A DNA stretch of 64,000 bases, taken from contig NZ_CP049989.1 of NCBI RefSeq assembly GCF_011388215.1, forward strand, positions 3,348,001 to 3,412,000, given 5' to 3'. Source of the DNA: Hydrogenophaga crocea. Lineage in GTDB: Bacteria > Pseudomonadota > Gammaproteobacteria > Burkholderiales > Burkholderiaceae_C. Under the pieces are notes generated by a model that was not told the DNA's origin, ran no database searches, and saw only the letters and a program-made list of their open reading frames with translations. A program made the translations under genes and the position numbers. Of this stretch, positions 1 through 7,099 are shown one piece after another. The stretch's first letter is position 1, and each line of letters starts with the position of its first letter.

Positions 1-345
1 GTAGCTGCGGCGCCAGGACACTTCACACTCGGCGAACCACATGTCGGCGAAGTCCTTGAACAAGGGCGTGCCGCTGCGCGTGGTGGGCTGAGCAGCTTCA
101 GCGTCGTTGCTCGAAGCTTCGGAGTCCGTCTGGCCAGACTTGGCTGGAAGCGGCTTTCCGAAGGTCTTCTCGTAGTCAAACGTGCCGAGGGCGATTTCGC
201 CTTCGATGCGCTCGAGGGCCTTTTGTAGGCGCTTGCGGTTGGGCTCCGTATCCGGCAGCGCGGTCTGCTCGCGCAGGCGTTGGCCGAGGTACTTGAAGTC
301 CAAGAACAGGAGCCCAGACTCGGGGCGGCGGCGAATACTACCCAC
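1..345 (-). CDS. Phage/ICE-type tyrosine integrase, N-terminal part (runs off left edge)
   Basis: Only the first 115 codons are in the window; the gene continues beyond base 1. The visible part begins VGSIRRRPESGLLFLDFKYL and has the look of the arm-type DNA-binding domain (DUF3596) of lambdoid and ICE integrases, followed at the edge by the start of a core-binding domain (FADMW). I chose the GTG at 345 because GGAGG (358-354) lies 8 bases upstream; a GTG at 354 would overlap that site. It overlaps the stop of the excisionase-like gene, so the two are probably co-translated. By family it would catalyse site-specific integration and excision; catalytic residues are not visible here. Confidence 0.8.
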   Translation of the reverse strand, partial: MGSIRRRPESGLLFLDFKYLGQRLREQTALPDTEPNRKRLQKALERIEGEIALGTFDYEKTFGKPLPAKSGQTDSEASSNDAEAAQPTTRSGTPLFKDFADMWFAECEVSWRRSY

Positions 346-598
346 GGAGCGCACCTCCGTTGGTCATCGGGATGCCGGAACTCATCACCTGCGAGTGGCG
401 GGCCATGTCCTCTTGGATGTGCTCCCAGATGTAGAGGGTCTTGCGGCCGCCAAAGGGACGGATGTAGTGCCGGCCTTCGATGAGCACGCTGTCCTTCAGC
501 CGATCGCGGATCGTTCGGCTGTCGTACTTGATCAGCGCTGACAACTCATCGGTCGTCAGGTAGGTCTGGTGCGGCCCAGCCAGGATAGGGACTTGCAT
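338..598 (-). CDS. Small helix-turn-helix excisionase-like protein
   Basis: This 86-residue protein lies directly upstream of, and slightly overlaps, the integrase gene on the same strand. The segment TTDELSALIKYDSRTIRDRL is a winged helix-turn-helix of the type seen in AlpA/Xis-like recombination directionality factors. Its size, position before int and shared promoter suggest an excisionase or int activator, but this is inferred from context. The ATG at 598 is preceded by a good ribosome binding site (AAGGAGAG). An alternative is a generic phage DNA-binding protein. Confidence 0.65.
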   Translation of the reverse strand: MQVPILAGPHQTYLTTDELSALIKYDSRTIRDRLKDSVLIEGRHYIRPFGGRKTLYIWEHIQEDMARHSQVMSSGIPMTNGGALRG

Positions 599-661
599 GG
601 TTGGCTCTCCTTTCTTGAGCAGTTACACTGGGAGACCAGTTTGCAAAGCAACAGGTGTTTT

Positions 662-730
662 TGATCTCCTGTAGGTCACTATATCTCACGCTTTGACCCG
701 CAACAACCCTTTTTGATCTTCTGCAGATCA
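662..730 (-). promoter_or_regulatory. Promoter for xis-int bracketed by two palindromic operators
   Basis: On the minus strand there is a TTGTTG -35 (706-701), a 17-base spacer and a TATAGT -10 (683-678), reading towards the excisionase and integrase genes. Two related sites flank it: TGATCTTCTGCAGATCA (714-730, 6-base arms perfectly inverted) and TGATCTCCTGTAGGTCA (662-678). Their starts are 52 bp apart, about five helical turns. The second overlaps the -10/start region and the first lies just upstream of the -35, which suits cooperative repression or looping by the neighbouring Cro/C1-like protein. Motifs are read directly; the regulator assignment is inference. Confidence 0.6.
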
Positions 731-749
731 TTTTCTGACGAACGGCATC

Positions 750-968
750 ATGATCCGCTGTCACTTCGCCCGCTTGATGGGGGAGCGCAAGCTCAAGATC
801 GCGGACGTCGCACGCGATACAGGGATCAATCGGGGGACGCTGACCAGGCTGTACTACGAGACCGCGGAGCGGATCGAACTGGAGGTACTCGATCAGCTTT
901 GCGAGTACTTTCAGATCGACATCAGTGATCTGCTTGAACGGGTCAACTCAGACCAGGCGTCAGGGTAG
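750..968 (+). CDS. Cro/C1-type (XRE) helix-turn-helix repressor
   Basis: This 72-residue protein is almost entirely one HTH_3-type domain: GERKLKIADVARDTGINRGT places the turn at GINRGT, with the recognition helix before LYYE. It is divergent from the xis-int pair across a 151-bp gap holding two palindromes. By analogy with temperate elements it probably holds the integration genes silent. The ATG at 750 has no strong Shine-Dalgarno sequence and lies 20 bp after the right-hand operator, so autoregulation is likely. Confidence 0.75.
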   Translation: MIRCHFARLMGERKLKIADVARDTGINRGTLTRLYYETAERIELEVLDQLCEYFQIDISDLLERVNSDQASG

Positions 969-1297
969 GTCAGGCCCGTTTGATGCGGCGAAGTAGCTTG
1001 CGACTCTTGTCCAGCTCGAAGGACAGTTGAGCAGCGGTTGCTGCCGGCCGATAGCCAGTTCTGTGTGAGCGCTGTATGCCAATTTGCGGTCGTTTGTCCA
1101 CGAAACGGCTAGGCCGACATCTTGCCTGGAGCGGAGTGGCCGCTAGACTGCCGCAATCGGCCAGGAGCGGGCGGTCATCCTGCAGGACGCCCCTCTGTAA
1201 CGGTCGATGCCGAGAGGCCCGCTTTGGGCCCGTTGATGCCGTTCACGCTTCGGATGGCTATGTCCGGTACCAACATATAACGAGCGTTGACGTGGCT
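969..1297. repeat. Gene-free stretch with dispersed repeat copy A
   Basis: I find no convincing gene here. The stretch contains the 20-mer CTAGACTGCCGCAATCGGCC starting at 1143, followed by an AGGAGCGGGC-like tail. The same 20-mer recurs at 15175 and, inverted, at 27904, always in accessory DNA. GAGAGGCCCGCTTTGGGCCC after 1210 can form a weak stem. Flanking similarity to the other copies is lower than between copies B and C. Confidence 0.55.
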
Positions 1298-1720
1298 TTA
1301 TCCTGAATGGCATGCACATGCTTCCCCGTGCGCCGCAGACACCAGTTCGTCGAGGATGCCGCAGCGCCCTTCGTGAGTGCCGTTGCAGCGCGCCCGCAGC
1401 TGCAGCAACTGCTTCTCCAGCGCCCGCATGCTCTTGAGGCGTGCCCGCACGCGGGTCAGTTGCTCGTCCACCAGCAGATCCACTTCGCCAAAGTGATCTT
1501 CGGGCGCATCCAGATAGCTCAGAAGCTGATGAACATCGGCCAGTGGCATGTCCAGCGCCCGGCAGTGGCGAATGAAGGCCAGGCGCTCCAGATGGGTCGC
1601 TTCGTAGTCGCGGTACCCGTTGTCGCGCCGCGCCGGCTCGGGCAGAAGACCCTGCTTTTCGTAGTAGCGGATGGTTTCAACATCCACGCCCGTGGCGCGG
1701 GCAAGGTCCTTGATCTGCAT
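1298..1720 (-). CDS. cadR: MerR-family metal-responsive regulator, CadR/PbrR type
   Basis: A 140-residue MerR protein: winged HTH at about residues 1-70 (VDVETIRYYEKQGLLPEPAR), dimerisation helix at about 78-112, and a C-terminal metal loop with C112, C120, C135 and C137. It is divergent from the CDF exporter gene, with a MerR-type elongated promoter between them. CadR/PbrR proteins use three cysteines, the first near position 77 at the base of the long helix. Here that position reads EDHFGEV, so it is Phe77 and not Cys. The repressor/activator role is secure from the family and promoter, but the metal specificity is open. ATG at 1720 is preceded by GAGGGC. Confidence 0.85.
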   Translation of the reverse strand: MQIKDLARATGVDVETIRYYEKQGLLPEPARRDNGYRDYEATHLERLAFIRHCRALDMPLADVHQLLSYLDAPEDHFGEVDLLVDEQLTRVRARLKSMRALEKQLLQLRARCNGTHEGRCGILDELVSAAHGEACACHSG

Positions 1721-1747
1721 GTTGAAGCCCTCAGTTCAAACAAGTGA

Positions 1748-1778
1748 TTGACACTGTAGCGGCTCCAGGGTTTCCAAT
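1748..1778 (+). promoter_or_regulatory. MerR-type promoter of the CDF exporter
   Basis: TTGACA (1748-1753) and TCCAAT (1773-1778) are separated by 19 bp, the lengthened spacer that MerR-family activators correct by DNA distortion. The spacer holds the imperfect dyad CTGTAGCGGCTCCAG, which matches the layout of CadR/PbrR operators. This also shows that an in-frame ATG at 1744 cannot be the exporter start, because it would lie upstream of the -35. Confidence 0.8.
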
Positions 1779-1800
1779 GCAGGCATCGAAAGGAAAAACC

Positions 1801-2457
1801 ATGCCAGCCCATTGCTGTGACCACGAAACTCCCAAGGTTGATGCCATCCTCAACCTGCGCCGCTACCGCAGGATCCTATGGATAGCCCTGATCGTCAACG
1901 CCGCCATGTTTCTCGTCGAGATCGGCGCGGGCGTGCAGGCGGGTTCGCTTTCGCTGCTGGCCGACGCGGTCGACTTTGCGGGCGACGCGCTCAACTACGC
2001 CGTGTCGCTGGCGGTGCTGGCCTCGGCGCTGGCCTGGCGCGCCCGCGCGGCCATGCTCAAGGCTGTGAGCATGATGGGCTTTGGCCTGTATGTGCTGGGC
2101 GCTGCGGTGTGGTCCGTGTGGCACGGCGGTGTGCCGCAGGCCATGACCATGGGCGCGGTGGCGCTGCTCGCGTTGGTGACCAACGTGGCCGTGGCGTGGA
2201 TGCTCTACGCATTTCGAGAAGGCGACGCCAATATGCGCAGCGTGTGGCTGTGCTCGCGCAACGACGCCATCGGCAACGTGGCCGTGTTCATGGCCGCGCT
2301 CGGCGTGTTCGGCACCGGCTCGGCTTGGCCCGACCTGGCGGTGGCCAGCCTGATGGCGGCGCTGGCATTGCACGGCGGCTGGACGGTGTTGCGCCAGGCG
2401 CGCGGTGAGCTGGGCGAAGACAGCGCAAAGGAAGACCACCATGGCCACGTCCACTAA
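1801..2457 (+). CDS. Cation diffusion facilitator family metal exporter
   Basis: An inner-membrane Me2+/H+ antiporter of about 219 residues. The N-terminus is metal-binding in character (HCCDHE), several transmembrane helices follow, and the C-terminus ends DHHGHVH. Helix 2 carries D58-x3-D62 and helix 5 carries ND..GN, the positions of the CDF transport site. The start at 1801 is supported by AAAGGA (1789-1794) and by the promoter position. The short cytoplasmic tail puts it in the compact CDF branch found beside CadR-like regulators. The likely substrates are Cd, Zn or Pb, inferred from the regulator. Confidence 0.85.
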   Translation: MPAHCCDHETPKVDAILNLRRYRRILWIALIVNAAMFLVEIGAGVQAGSLSLLADAVDFAGDALNYAVSLAVLASALAWRARAAMLKAVSMMGFGLYVLGAAVWSVWHGGVPQAMTMGAVALLALVTNVAVAWMLYAFREGDANMRSVWLCSRNDAIGNVAVFMAALGVFGTGSAWPDLAVASLMAALALHGGWTVLRQARGELGEDSAKEDHHGHVH

Positions 2458-2812
2458 GGCATCGGGCGGTCGCCGATTTGATGGCGCCGCCCACGCCCAA
2501 CTGATCCAAAGCGCAAAAACCGCAGCCTCCGCAGAGCAGTCTTGGCTGTACCTGGAGGCGGCCCATGTCGTGGGGCAGCTGCACGTCAAGCCGCACCTGC
2601 AGACCCACGCACAGATGTTGAACTTGGCCTTGCGCACCCGCGACTGGTCCGAGGCAGTAGGACAGGTGATGCGGCTGGCGCTGGTACCGCTGGGCCACCT
2701 GAGCGGGCGCCTACCGCTGGGCAACCCGGGCCGGTCCGCCGTGAGTGCCTTTGATCCCTTGCCTGTGCGTCCCGAGCTGGCTGAGCTGATAGCCCGTGCA
2801 CGCGGCCATTGA
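2441..2812 (+). CDS. DUF3703 family protein
   Basis: A soluble protein of about 123 residues that overlaps the exporter stop by 17 bases, so it is in the same operon. The core (YLEAAHVVGQLHVKPHLQTH, then RDWSEAVGQVMRL) matches DUF3703, a helical family that recurs next to CDF exporters and CadR-type regulators. The spaced histidines in AHVVGQLH and HLQTH could bind metal, but no function is established. The ATG at 2441 follows GGAAGACC. Confidence 0.75.
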   Translation: MATSTKASGGRRFDGAAHAQLIQSAKTAASAEQSWLYLEAAHVVGQLHVKPHLQTHAQMLNLALRTRDWSEAVGQVMRLALVPLGHLSGRLPLGNPGRSAVSAFDPLPVRPELAELIARARGH

Positions 2813-2838
2813 GATGGCTGCCGCTTAAAATTCGTCGC

Positions 2839-3213
2839 ATGCGCGCTTTTCTGATCTTGTTGATGCTCACGCTGCTGCCGCTGCAATTTTCTGCTGCAGC
2901 GGCTGCGGCGTGCTGCGGCCACGTTTCGGCCACGCAGGGGCCGCAAGCCACGCACCATCAGTCCAGCCATGGGCAGGCGGTGGAGGGCGTTGAAGACGGC
3001 GTCGTTGGCGACAGCGGCTTTGATCTAGATTGCGGAACCTGCCACGCTAACTGCGCCGCCACTGTCACTGCGACCACCGCGTCCATGGCCATCACTGCGG
3101 GCGCTGAACAGGTCGAACACCTCGCCGAACGCCGCTTGCTTTCCTGGCATGAGCAACCGTATCGTCCCCAATGGTCCACCCCGACAGGTTCGGGGTGGAA
3201 CGATGTCGCCTGA
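2839..3213 (+). CDS. CzcI-like secreted cation-efflux accessory protein
   Basis: About 124 residues with a clear signal peptide (MRAFLILLMLTLLPLQFSAA) followed by a small Cys/His-rich mature part (ACCGH, THHQSSHG, CGTCHANC). The motif LLPLQFS before the cleavage site is typical of the CzcI family, small periplasmic proteins in Czc-type efflux loci thought to modulate export. An upstream in-frame ATG at 2809 is less likely because the signal peptide begins at 2839. It follows DUF3703 by 26 bases and precedes lspA. Confidence 0.65.
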   Translation: MRAFLILLMLTLLPLQFSAAAAAACCGHVSATQGPQATHHQSSHGQAVEGVEDGVVGDSGFDLDCGTCHANCAATVTATTASMAITAGAEQVEHLAERRLLSWHEQPYRPQWSTPTGSGWNDVA

Positions 3214-3308
3214 TGCGCTGACAGACACAACTTCCCCGATCCCCAGGCTTCAAGCGGCCGCCGTCTCAGACGGAGGCTGACCTCGGATCGTTTTGGAAGG
3301 ACTCTCTC

Positions 3309-3833
3309 ATGACCGCTCGCTGGACCCAGCGAAATCCCAGGTGGACATGGCTCGCCGCCGTGGCCATCCTTCTCTTGCTGGATCAATCCACCAAGTCGTA
3401 TTTCTCCACCATCCTCGAACTGGGTGAAGCGGTTCGGGTCACCGACTGGTTCAACTTCGTGCATGTGCTCAACGCAGGTGCGGCATTCTCGTTTTTGGCG
3501 GATGCCGGTGGCTGGTAACGCTGGTTTTTCATCGGCGTTTCGGTGCTGGTGGTGGGCTTCGTTTCAGTGGTATGCCTCGCGCGGCAAGCCGAACCGATGG
3601 ACCGCTGGCTGGGCGCCTTTGTGGCTGGCGGTGGTGGCGGCAACCTCGTGGACCGCGTCCAGATCGGCGCTGTGGTGGATTTCCTCGACTTTCACTGGCG
3701 CAACATCCATTGGCCGGCCTTCAATCTCGCCGATGTCTTCATCGTCTGCGCCGCGCTGACCTGGTGCCTTGCTTCATTGAAAGCGCCACCGCGCCAACCG
3801 ACCCGCAAAACCCCTGAGGAGCTTCCTTCATGA
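3309..3833 (+). pseudogene. lspA: Prolipoprotein signal peptidase II with an in-frame stop
   Basis: The reading frame encodes a near-complete LspA of about 174 codons: DQSTKS in helix 1, NAGAAFSFL in the middle, and GNLVDRV...VVDFLDF carrying the two catalytic aspartates. At 3516-3518 a TAA interrupts it in GGW*RWFFIG. Family members usually have Gln here, so a single CAA-to-TAA change explains it. The frame stays open on both sides. The first product (69 residues) lacks both catalytic Asp, so the gene is inactive unless the stop is read through or is a sequence error. Its last codons overlap the dsbB start (ATGA). Metal islands often carry an accessory lspA of this kind. Confidence 0.85.
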
Positions 3834-4246
3834 AGCGTGGATGGTTCTGGATCCTGGGCGCCTGGGCCTTCGCTCTGGCGTCCACTCTCGGGGCGCTTTT
3901 CATCGGTGAAGTCATGGGCATGACGCCCTGTCTGCTCTGCTGGTATCAGCGCATCTTCATGTTCCCGTTGGCCATCATCCTGGGCATGGCCGCGTTCGCC
4001 GAAGACCGCCGCGGTGCGGTGTACGCGTTGCCGCTGGCCTTGGGTGGTGCCGCCATCGCGGGCTACCACACCGCGCTGATCGCTGGGTGGGTGCCCCAGT
4101 GGTGGGTGCCCTGCGGCGCCGGGCCTTCGTGCAGCGAACAGAGCCTAGAGATCCTGAACGGCATCCAGATTCCCTGGTTGTCTCTCCTAGCCTTCATCGC
4201 CATCGCCTTCCTGCTTTTTGTTTATTTGAGAAAGTCCCGTTCATGA
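3830..4246 (+). CDS. dsbB: Disulfide bond formation protein DsbB (BdbC-like)
   Basis: A 138-residue inner-membrane protein with four predicted helices. C34-LL-C37 in TPCLLCWYQR is the quinone-proximal pair, and C95 and C101 in the second periplasmic loop form the pair that reoxidises a DsbA partner. The gene overlaps lspA by ATGA, and its stop overlaps the next gene's ATG, so translation is coupled. The next gene encodes the likely partner thiol oxidoreductase. The short form resembles BdbC more than E. coli DsbB. Confidence 0.88.
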   Translation: MKRGWFWILGAWAFALASTLGALFIGEVMGMTPCLLCWYQRIFMFPLAIILGMAAFAEDRRGAVYALPLALGGAAIAGYHTALIAGWVPQWWVPCGAGPSCSEQSLEILNGIQIPWLSLLAFIAIAFLLFVYLRKSRS

Positions 4247-4899
4247 ACGCCAAAAAATTCACCGTCATCGGTCTGGTGGCTATCGTTGCCTTGTTCTTCT
4301 ACCTGGGCATGAACGCCTACCAATCGCGGGTGCAGACCGCGCAAGACGTTCAGGTCAAGGCCGAGCAGACGCGCCTGGTACGCATGCACTCGCCGGTGTT
4401 CGGCCCGCAGAACGCGCCGGTCACCATCGTCGAGTTTTTTGACCCCGCCTGCGAGACCTGCCGCGCGTTCTATCCCATCGTCAAGAACCTGATGGCCCAG
4501 TACCCCGACGACGTACGGCTCGTGATCCGATACGCGCCGTTTCACCAAGGTTCAGACGTAGTGGTCAAGCTGCTGGAGTCGGCCAAGAGCCAGGCCAAGT
4601 ACCAGCCGGTGCTGGAATCGTTGTTAGCCGCGCAGCCCGCCTGGGCCGACCACGGTCAACCCAGCATCGAGACCGCATTCAAGGTAGCCGAGCAGGCCGG
4701 GCTGGATCTCGTCAAGGCGCGGCAGGACATGGAAAAACCCGGTATGCAGGCCGTCCTGCAGCAGGACATAGAAGACCTTACCGCGCTGCAAGTCACCAAG
4801 ACGCCCACCTTCTTCGTCAACGGCCGCAGCCTGTCCAGTTTCGGGCCCGATCAGCTTGCCGCACTGGTAGCAGAAGAAGTGGCCAAGGTGAAGAAATGA
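4243..4899 (+). CDS. DsbA-like membrane-anchored thiol oxidoreductase
   Basis: 218 residues: an N-terminal anchor helix (about 6-22) and a periplasmic thioredoxin fold with C70-ET-C73 and the cis-proline motif KTPTFFVNG. It belongs to the DsbA/DSBA_2 thioredoxin group. The start at 4243 is set by the ATGA overlap with dsbB and by the signal anchor; in-frame codons further upstream lie inside dsbB. It probably forms an electron pair with DsbB, maturing periplasmic metal-handling proteins. It overlaps the Sco gene by ATGA. Confidence 0.85.
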   Translation: MNAKKFTVIGLVAIVALFFYLGMNAYQSRVQTAQDVQVKAEQTRLVRMHSPVFGPQNAPVTIVEFFDPACETCRAFYPIVKNLMAQYPDDVRLVIRYAPFHQGSDVVVKLLESAKSQAKYQPVLESLLAAQPAWADHGQPSIETAFKVAEQAGLDLVKARQDMEKPGMQAVLQQDIEDLTALQVTKTPTFFVNGRSLSSFGPDQLAALVAEEVAKVKK

Positions 4900-5528
4900 G
4901 AGAGATGGCTCCCGTACGTCCTTTCAACCGACGCAAGGTGTTGGTGTTGAGCGCTTCGTGGTTTGCGTCAGGTGGTCTCCTGGCGGGCTGTTCGCCCCGG
5001 GCGCCCATCTTCAAGAGCACCGACATCACAGGGGCTGCTTTTGCACAGGACCTAAAGCTCACCGACCACACCGGGCAGGTCCGCACCATGGCCGATTTCC
5101 GCGGTAAGGCTGTGGTGGTGTTTTTCGGCTTCACGCAGTGCCCCGATGTGTGCCCCACCTCCATGACCACCCTGGCCGAGGTAAAACGCCTCATGGGCGA
5201 TCAAGGCAAGCAGTTGCAGGTGCTCTTCATCACAGTGGACCCGGAGCGCGATACGTTGCCCTTGCTCAAGGAGTACATGACCAACTTCGACCCGAGCTTT
5301 CTGGCGCTGCGCCCCGAACCGACCGAGCTCAAGGCCGTCGCTGACAGCTTCAAGATCTACTACCGAAAAGCCGAGGGCTCGACACCCACCTCGTACACGA
5401 TGGACCATTCGGCGGGTAAGTACGTGTTCGACACCAGCGGAGCCGTGCGCCTGTTTTCGAGTTACGGGACCGAGCCGGGTGTGATCGCCGAAGACATCCT
5501 GACCTTGCTGAAATCCATGGACGTCTGA
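4896..5528 (+). CDS. SCO1/SenC family copper chaperone lipoprotein
   Basis: 210 residues with an RR-containing signal and lipobox (LLAGC, Cys32), then a thioredoxin-like domain with C82-PDV-C86-P and the distal His171 (MDHSA), the three Cu ligands of Sco proteins. Sco proteins deliver copper to CuA of cytochrome oxidase or act as thiol-disulfide reductants. In this operon the redox role beside DsbA/DsbB may be as important as oxidase assembly. It overlaps the DsbA-like gene by ATGA and precedes the broken ynfA by 15 bases. Confidence 0.88.
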   Translation: MREMAPVRPFNRRKVLVLSASWFASGGLLAGCSPRAPIFKSTDITGAAFAQDLKLTDHTGQVRTMADFRGKAVVVFFGFTQCPDVCPTSMTTLAEVKRLMGDQGKQLQVLFITVDPERDTLPLLKEYMTNFDPSFLALRPEPTELKAVADSFKIYYRKAEGSTPTSYTMDHSAGKYVFDTSGAVRLFSSYGTEPGVIAEDILTLLKSMDV

Positions 5529-5543
5529 CCACCCGTTGCCGGT

Positions 5544-5866
5544 ATGAAAACTCTGCTGCTCTACCTGGTCACCGCCATCGCCGAGATCGTGGGCTGCTAC
5601 TTGCCGCTGCTGTGGCTGCGTGGGCAGGGGTCGGGCTGGTTGTTGTTGCCCGCAGCGGCCGTGAGCCTAGGAACATTTGCATGGCTGCTCACCCTGCACG
5701 CTGCGCCTTCGGGCCGCGTGTATGCGGCGTATGGCGGGGCTATGTAGCCGTGGCGCTGGGGTGGCTTTGGACGGTGGACGGCGTCCGCCCGAGTAACTGG
5801 GATATGGCCGGTGTCGCTGTGGTGTTGCTGGGCATGGCGATCATCGCGTACCAACCCAGGGCATGA
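5544..5866 (+). pseudogene. ynfA: YnfA/UPF0060 membrane protein, frameshifted
   Basis: The first frame encodes [20 protein letters not shown]...RVYAAYGG and then hits TAG at 5745-5747. The rest of the family continues in another frame as [20 protein letters not shown]...AIIAYQPR to 5866. The total length is 323 bases, one short of a normal 107-residue YnfA, so a single-base deletion near 5736-5742 (GGGGCTATG) explains it. YnfA is a four-helix inner-membrane protein of the small multidrug resistance fold. This is the second broken gene in this block. Confidence 0.85.
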
Positions 5867-6096
5867 AATACCCCTGGTCACTGCCCAAGTGACCACGGGA
5901 GTCGCGCTCGCTCAGGTGGAGTTCCTAACGGCCGCTTTATGTTTCAACCAGCCGATCGTCGAGCTTCGGAGAGTGTCCGCGATTGGCCGATAGCGGGCAT
6001 GCTAGCTCAGCAGGGACCTGTAACAAAGCAACTTTTGGGGATCCACGTGCCAAGGTGGTTCATGCTGCTTGCCCCTCAACTCGATGGGAGACCATC
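5867..6096. repeat. Intergenic stretch with diverged repeat copy D
   Basis: No gene seen. GTCCGCGATTGGCCGATAGC at 5975-5994 resembles the core of the dispersed repeat (CCGCAATCGGCCA then GAGCGG) with a few changes. GGGAG at 6086-6090 is the ribosome binding site of the next gene. Confidence 0.4.
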
Positions 6097-6720
6097 ATGC
6101 AAGCAGCTTCATCGGTTATTCACGGCGAGCCGTGGAACAAGGGCAAGATCATCGGGCAGAAGGCTCCGTTCAAGCTGAAGGACATCTGGGCGCTGCGCGT
6201 GCGCCTGCAAATGGAATGCAGGGTCCGAGAGCTAGCCCTTTTCAATCTGGGCATAGACAGCAAGTTGCGAGGATGCGATCTGGTTGCCCTCAAGGTGCGA
6301 GACGTGTGCCATGGAGATCAGGTGGCGTCGCGTGCAACCGTCTTGCAGCATAAGACCCAGCGACCAGTTCAATTCGAGATCACATCAGCGACTCGGGAGG
6401 CCTTGCAGACGTGGATCAAGAAGGCAGCGCTGCGCCAGGAGGACTACCTTTTCCCCAGTCGTATTCACGATTCACCTCACCTTGGGACACGTCAGTACGC
6501 TCGGATTCTGGGGAGATGGGTCGATGAACTTGGCTTGGACCGAGCCGACTATGGAACTCATTCGATGCGCAGGACCAAGGCGACCTTGATCTACAAGCGG
6601 ACCAAGAATCTGCGCGCAGTGCAGTTGCTCCTCGGCCACTCGAAGCTGGAATCTACCGTCAGATATCTAGGCATTGAGGTCGATGATGCTCTGGAAATCT
6701 CGGAGCAGACAGAAATCTGA
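6097..6720 (+). CDS. Catalytic-domain-only tyrosine recombinase
   Basis: 207 residues, much shorter than a standard integrase: it has no arm- or core-binding domain but a full catalytic set, R58 (LRGCDLV), K86, H155-x2-R158 (HSMRR), H181 (LLGHS) and nucleophile Y190 (VRYLGI). Proteins of this kind, starting MQAAS..IHGEPWNKGK, are scattered on plasmids and islands of proteobacteria, usually alone. The start at 6097 has GGGAG 6 bases upstream; longer in-frame versions start within repeat DNA. Its target site is unknown. Confidence 0.85.
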   Translation: MQAASSVIHGEPWNKGKIIGQKAPFKLKDIWALRVRLQMECRVRELALFNLGIDSKLRGCDLVALKVRDVCHGDQVASRATVLQHKTQRPVQFEITSATREALQTWIKKAALRQEDYLFPSRIHDSPHLGTRQYARILGRWVDELGLDRADYGTHSMRRTKATLIYKRTKNLRAVQLLLGHSKLESTVRYLGIEVDDALEISEQTEI

Positions 6721-7099
6721 CCCCAGACCTGTGGCGAACATGCCCGCCAGCACCCAATGGGCTGGATGGCGGGCAGTAGCAAGTTGCGCGGACCGACCAT
6801 GGGGTCGATGGCCAGCTGGGACGACTGATATCGGAGGCAGCGGACATTCGCCGCTCGATTGCCGATCGACCGAGATCAGTCTAAAGCGGGTCCTCGTGCG
6901 ATGGGCTGGAGCCCCTGGCGGCGAAGAGTTTCCTGCGGTCAAATGCACCGACTACTAACACTCGTGCGCCCTGCGCGCGCAAAGTGCTGAGCCGGACGCA
7001 TGCCGGGGCAAATGCAGTCTCAGCGGCCGAGTGCAGGGGCGGACGTCCAAGAGGCAGCCTAACCCGCGGGCCGGCCCTGACTTTCCCGTGGAGGGCACC
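6721..7099. other. Gene-free stretch before the serine recombinase
   Basis: No convincing gene. CAGCGGACATTCGCCGCTCG near 6839 followed by ATTGCCGATCGACC resembles the tail of the dispersed repeat family. TGCGCGCGCA near 6970 is a short palindrome. GGAGGG at 7090-7095 is the ribosome binding site of the next gene. Since the serine recombinase lies immediately downstream, its attachment site may be in this stretch, but I see no clear core. Confidence 0.3.

Noticed and set aside
1076..1306. Open reading frame through repeat copy A
   Set aside because: It is built on dispersed-repeat sequence with no protein-like pattern or ribosome binding site.
1744..1800. Upstream in-frame ATG codons for the CDF exporter
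   Set aside because: The ATG at 1744 lies upstream of the MerR-type -35 and that at 1778 overlaps the -10; the ATG at 1801 has a good ribosome binding site.
3516..3518. Selenocysteine or recoding explanation for the lspA stop
   Set aside because: The codon is TAA, not TGA, and no recoding signal is visible; a CAA-to-TAA change is simpler.
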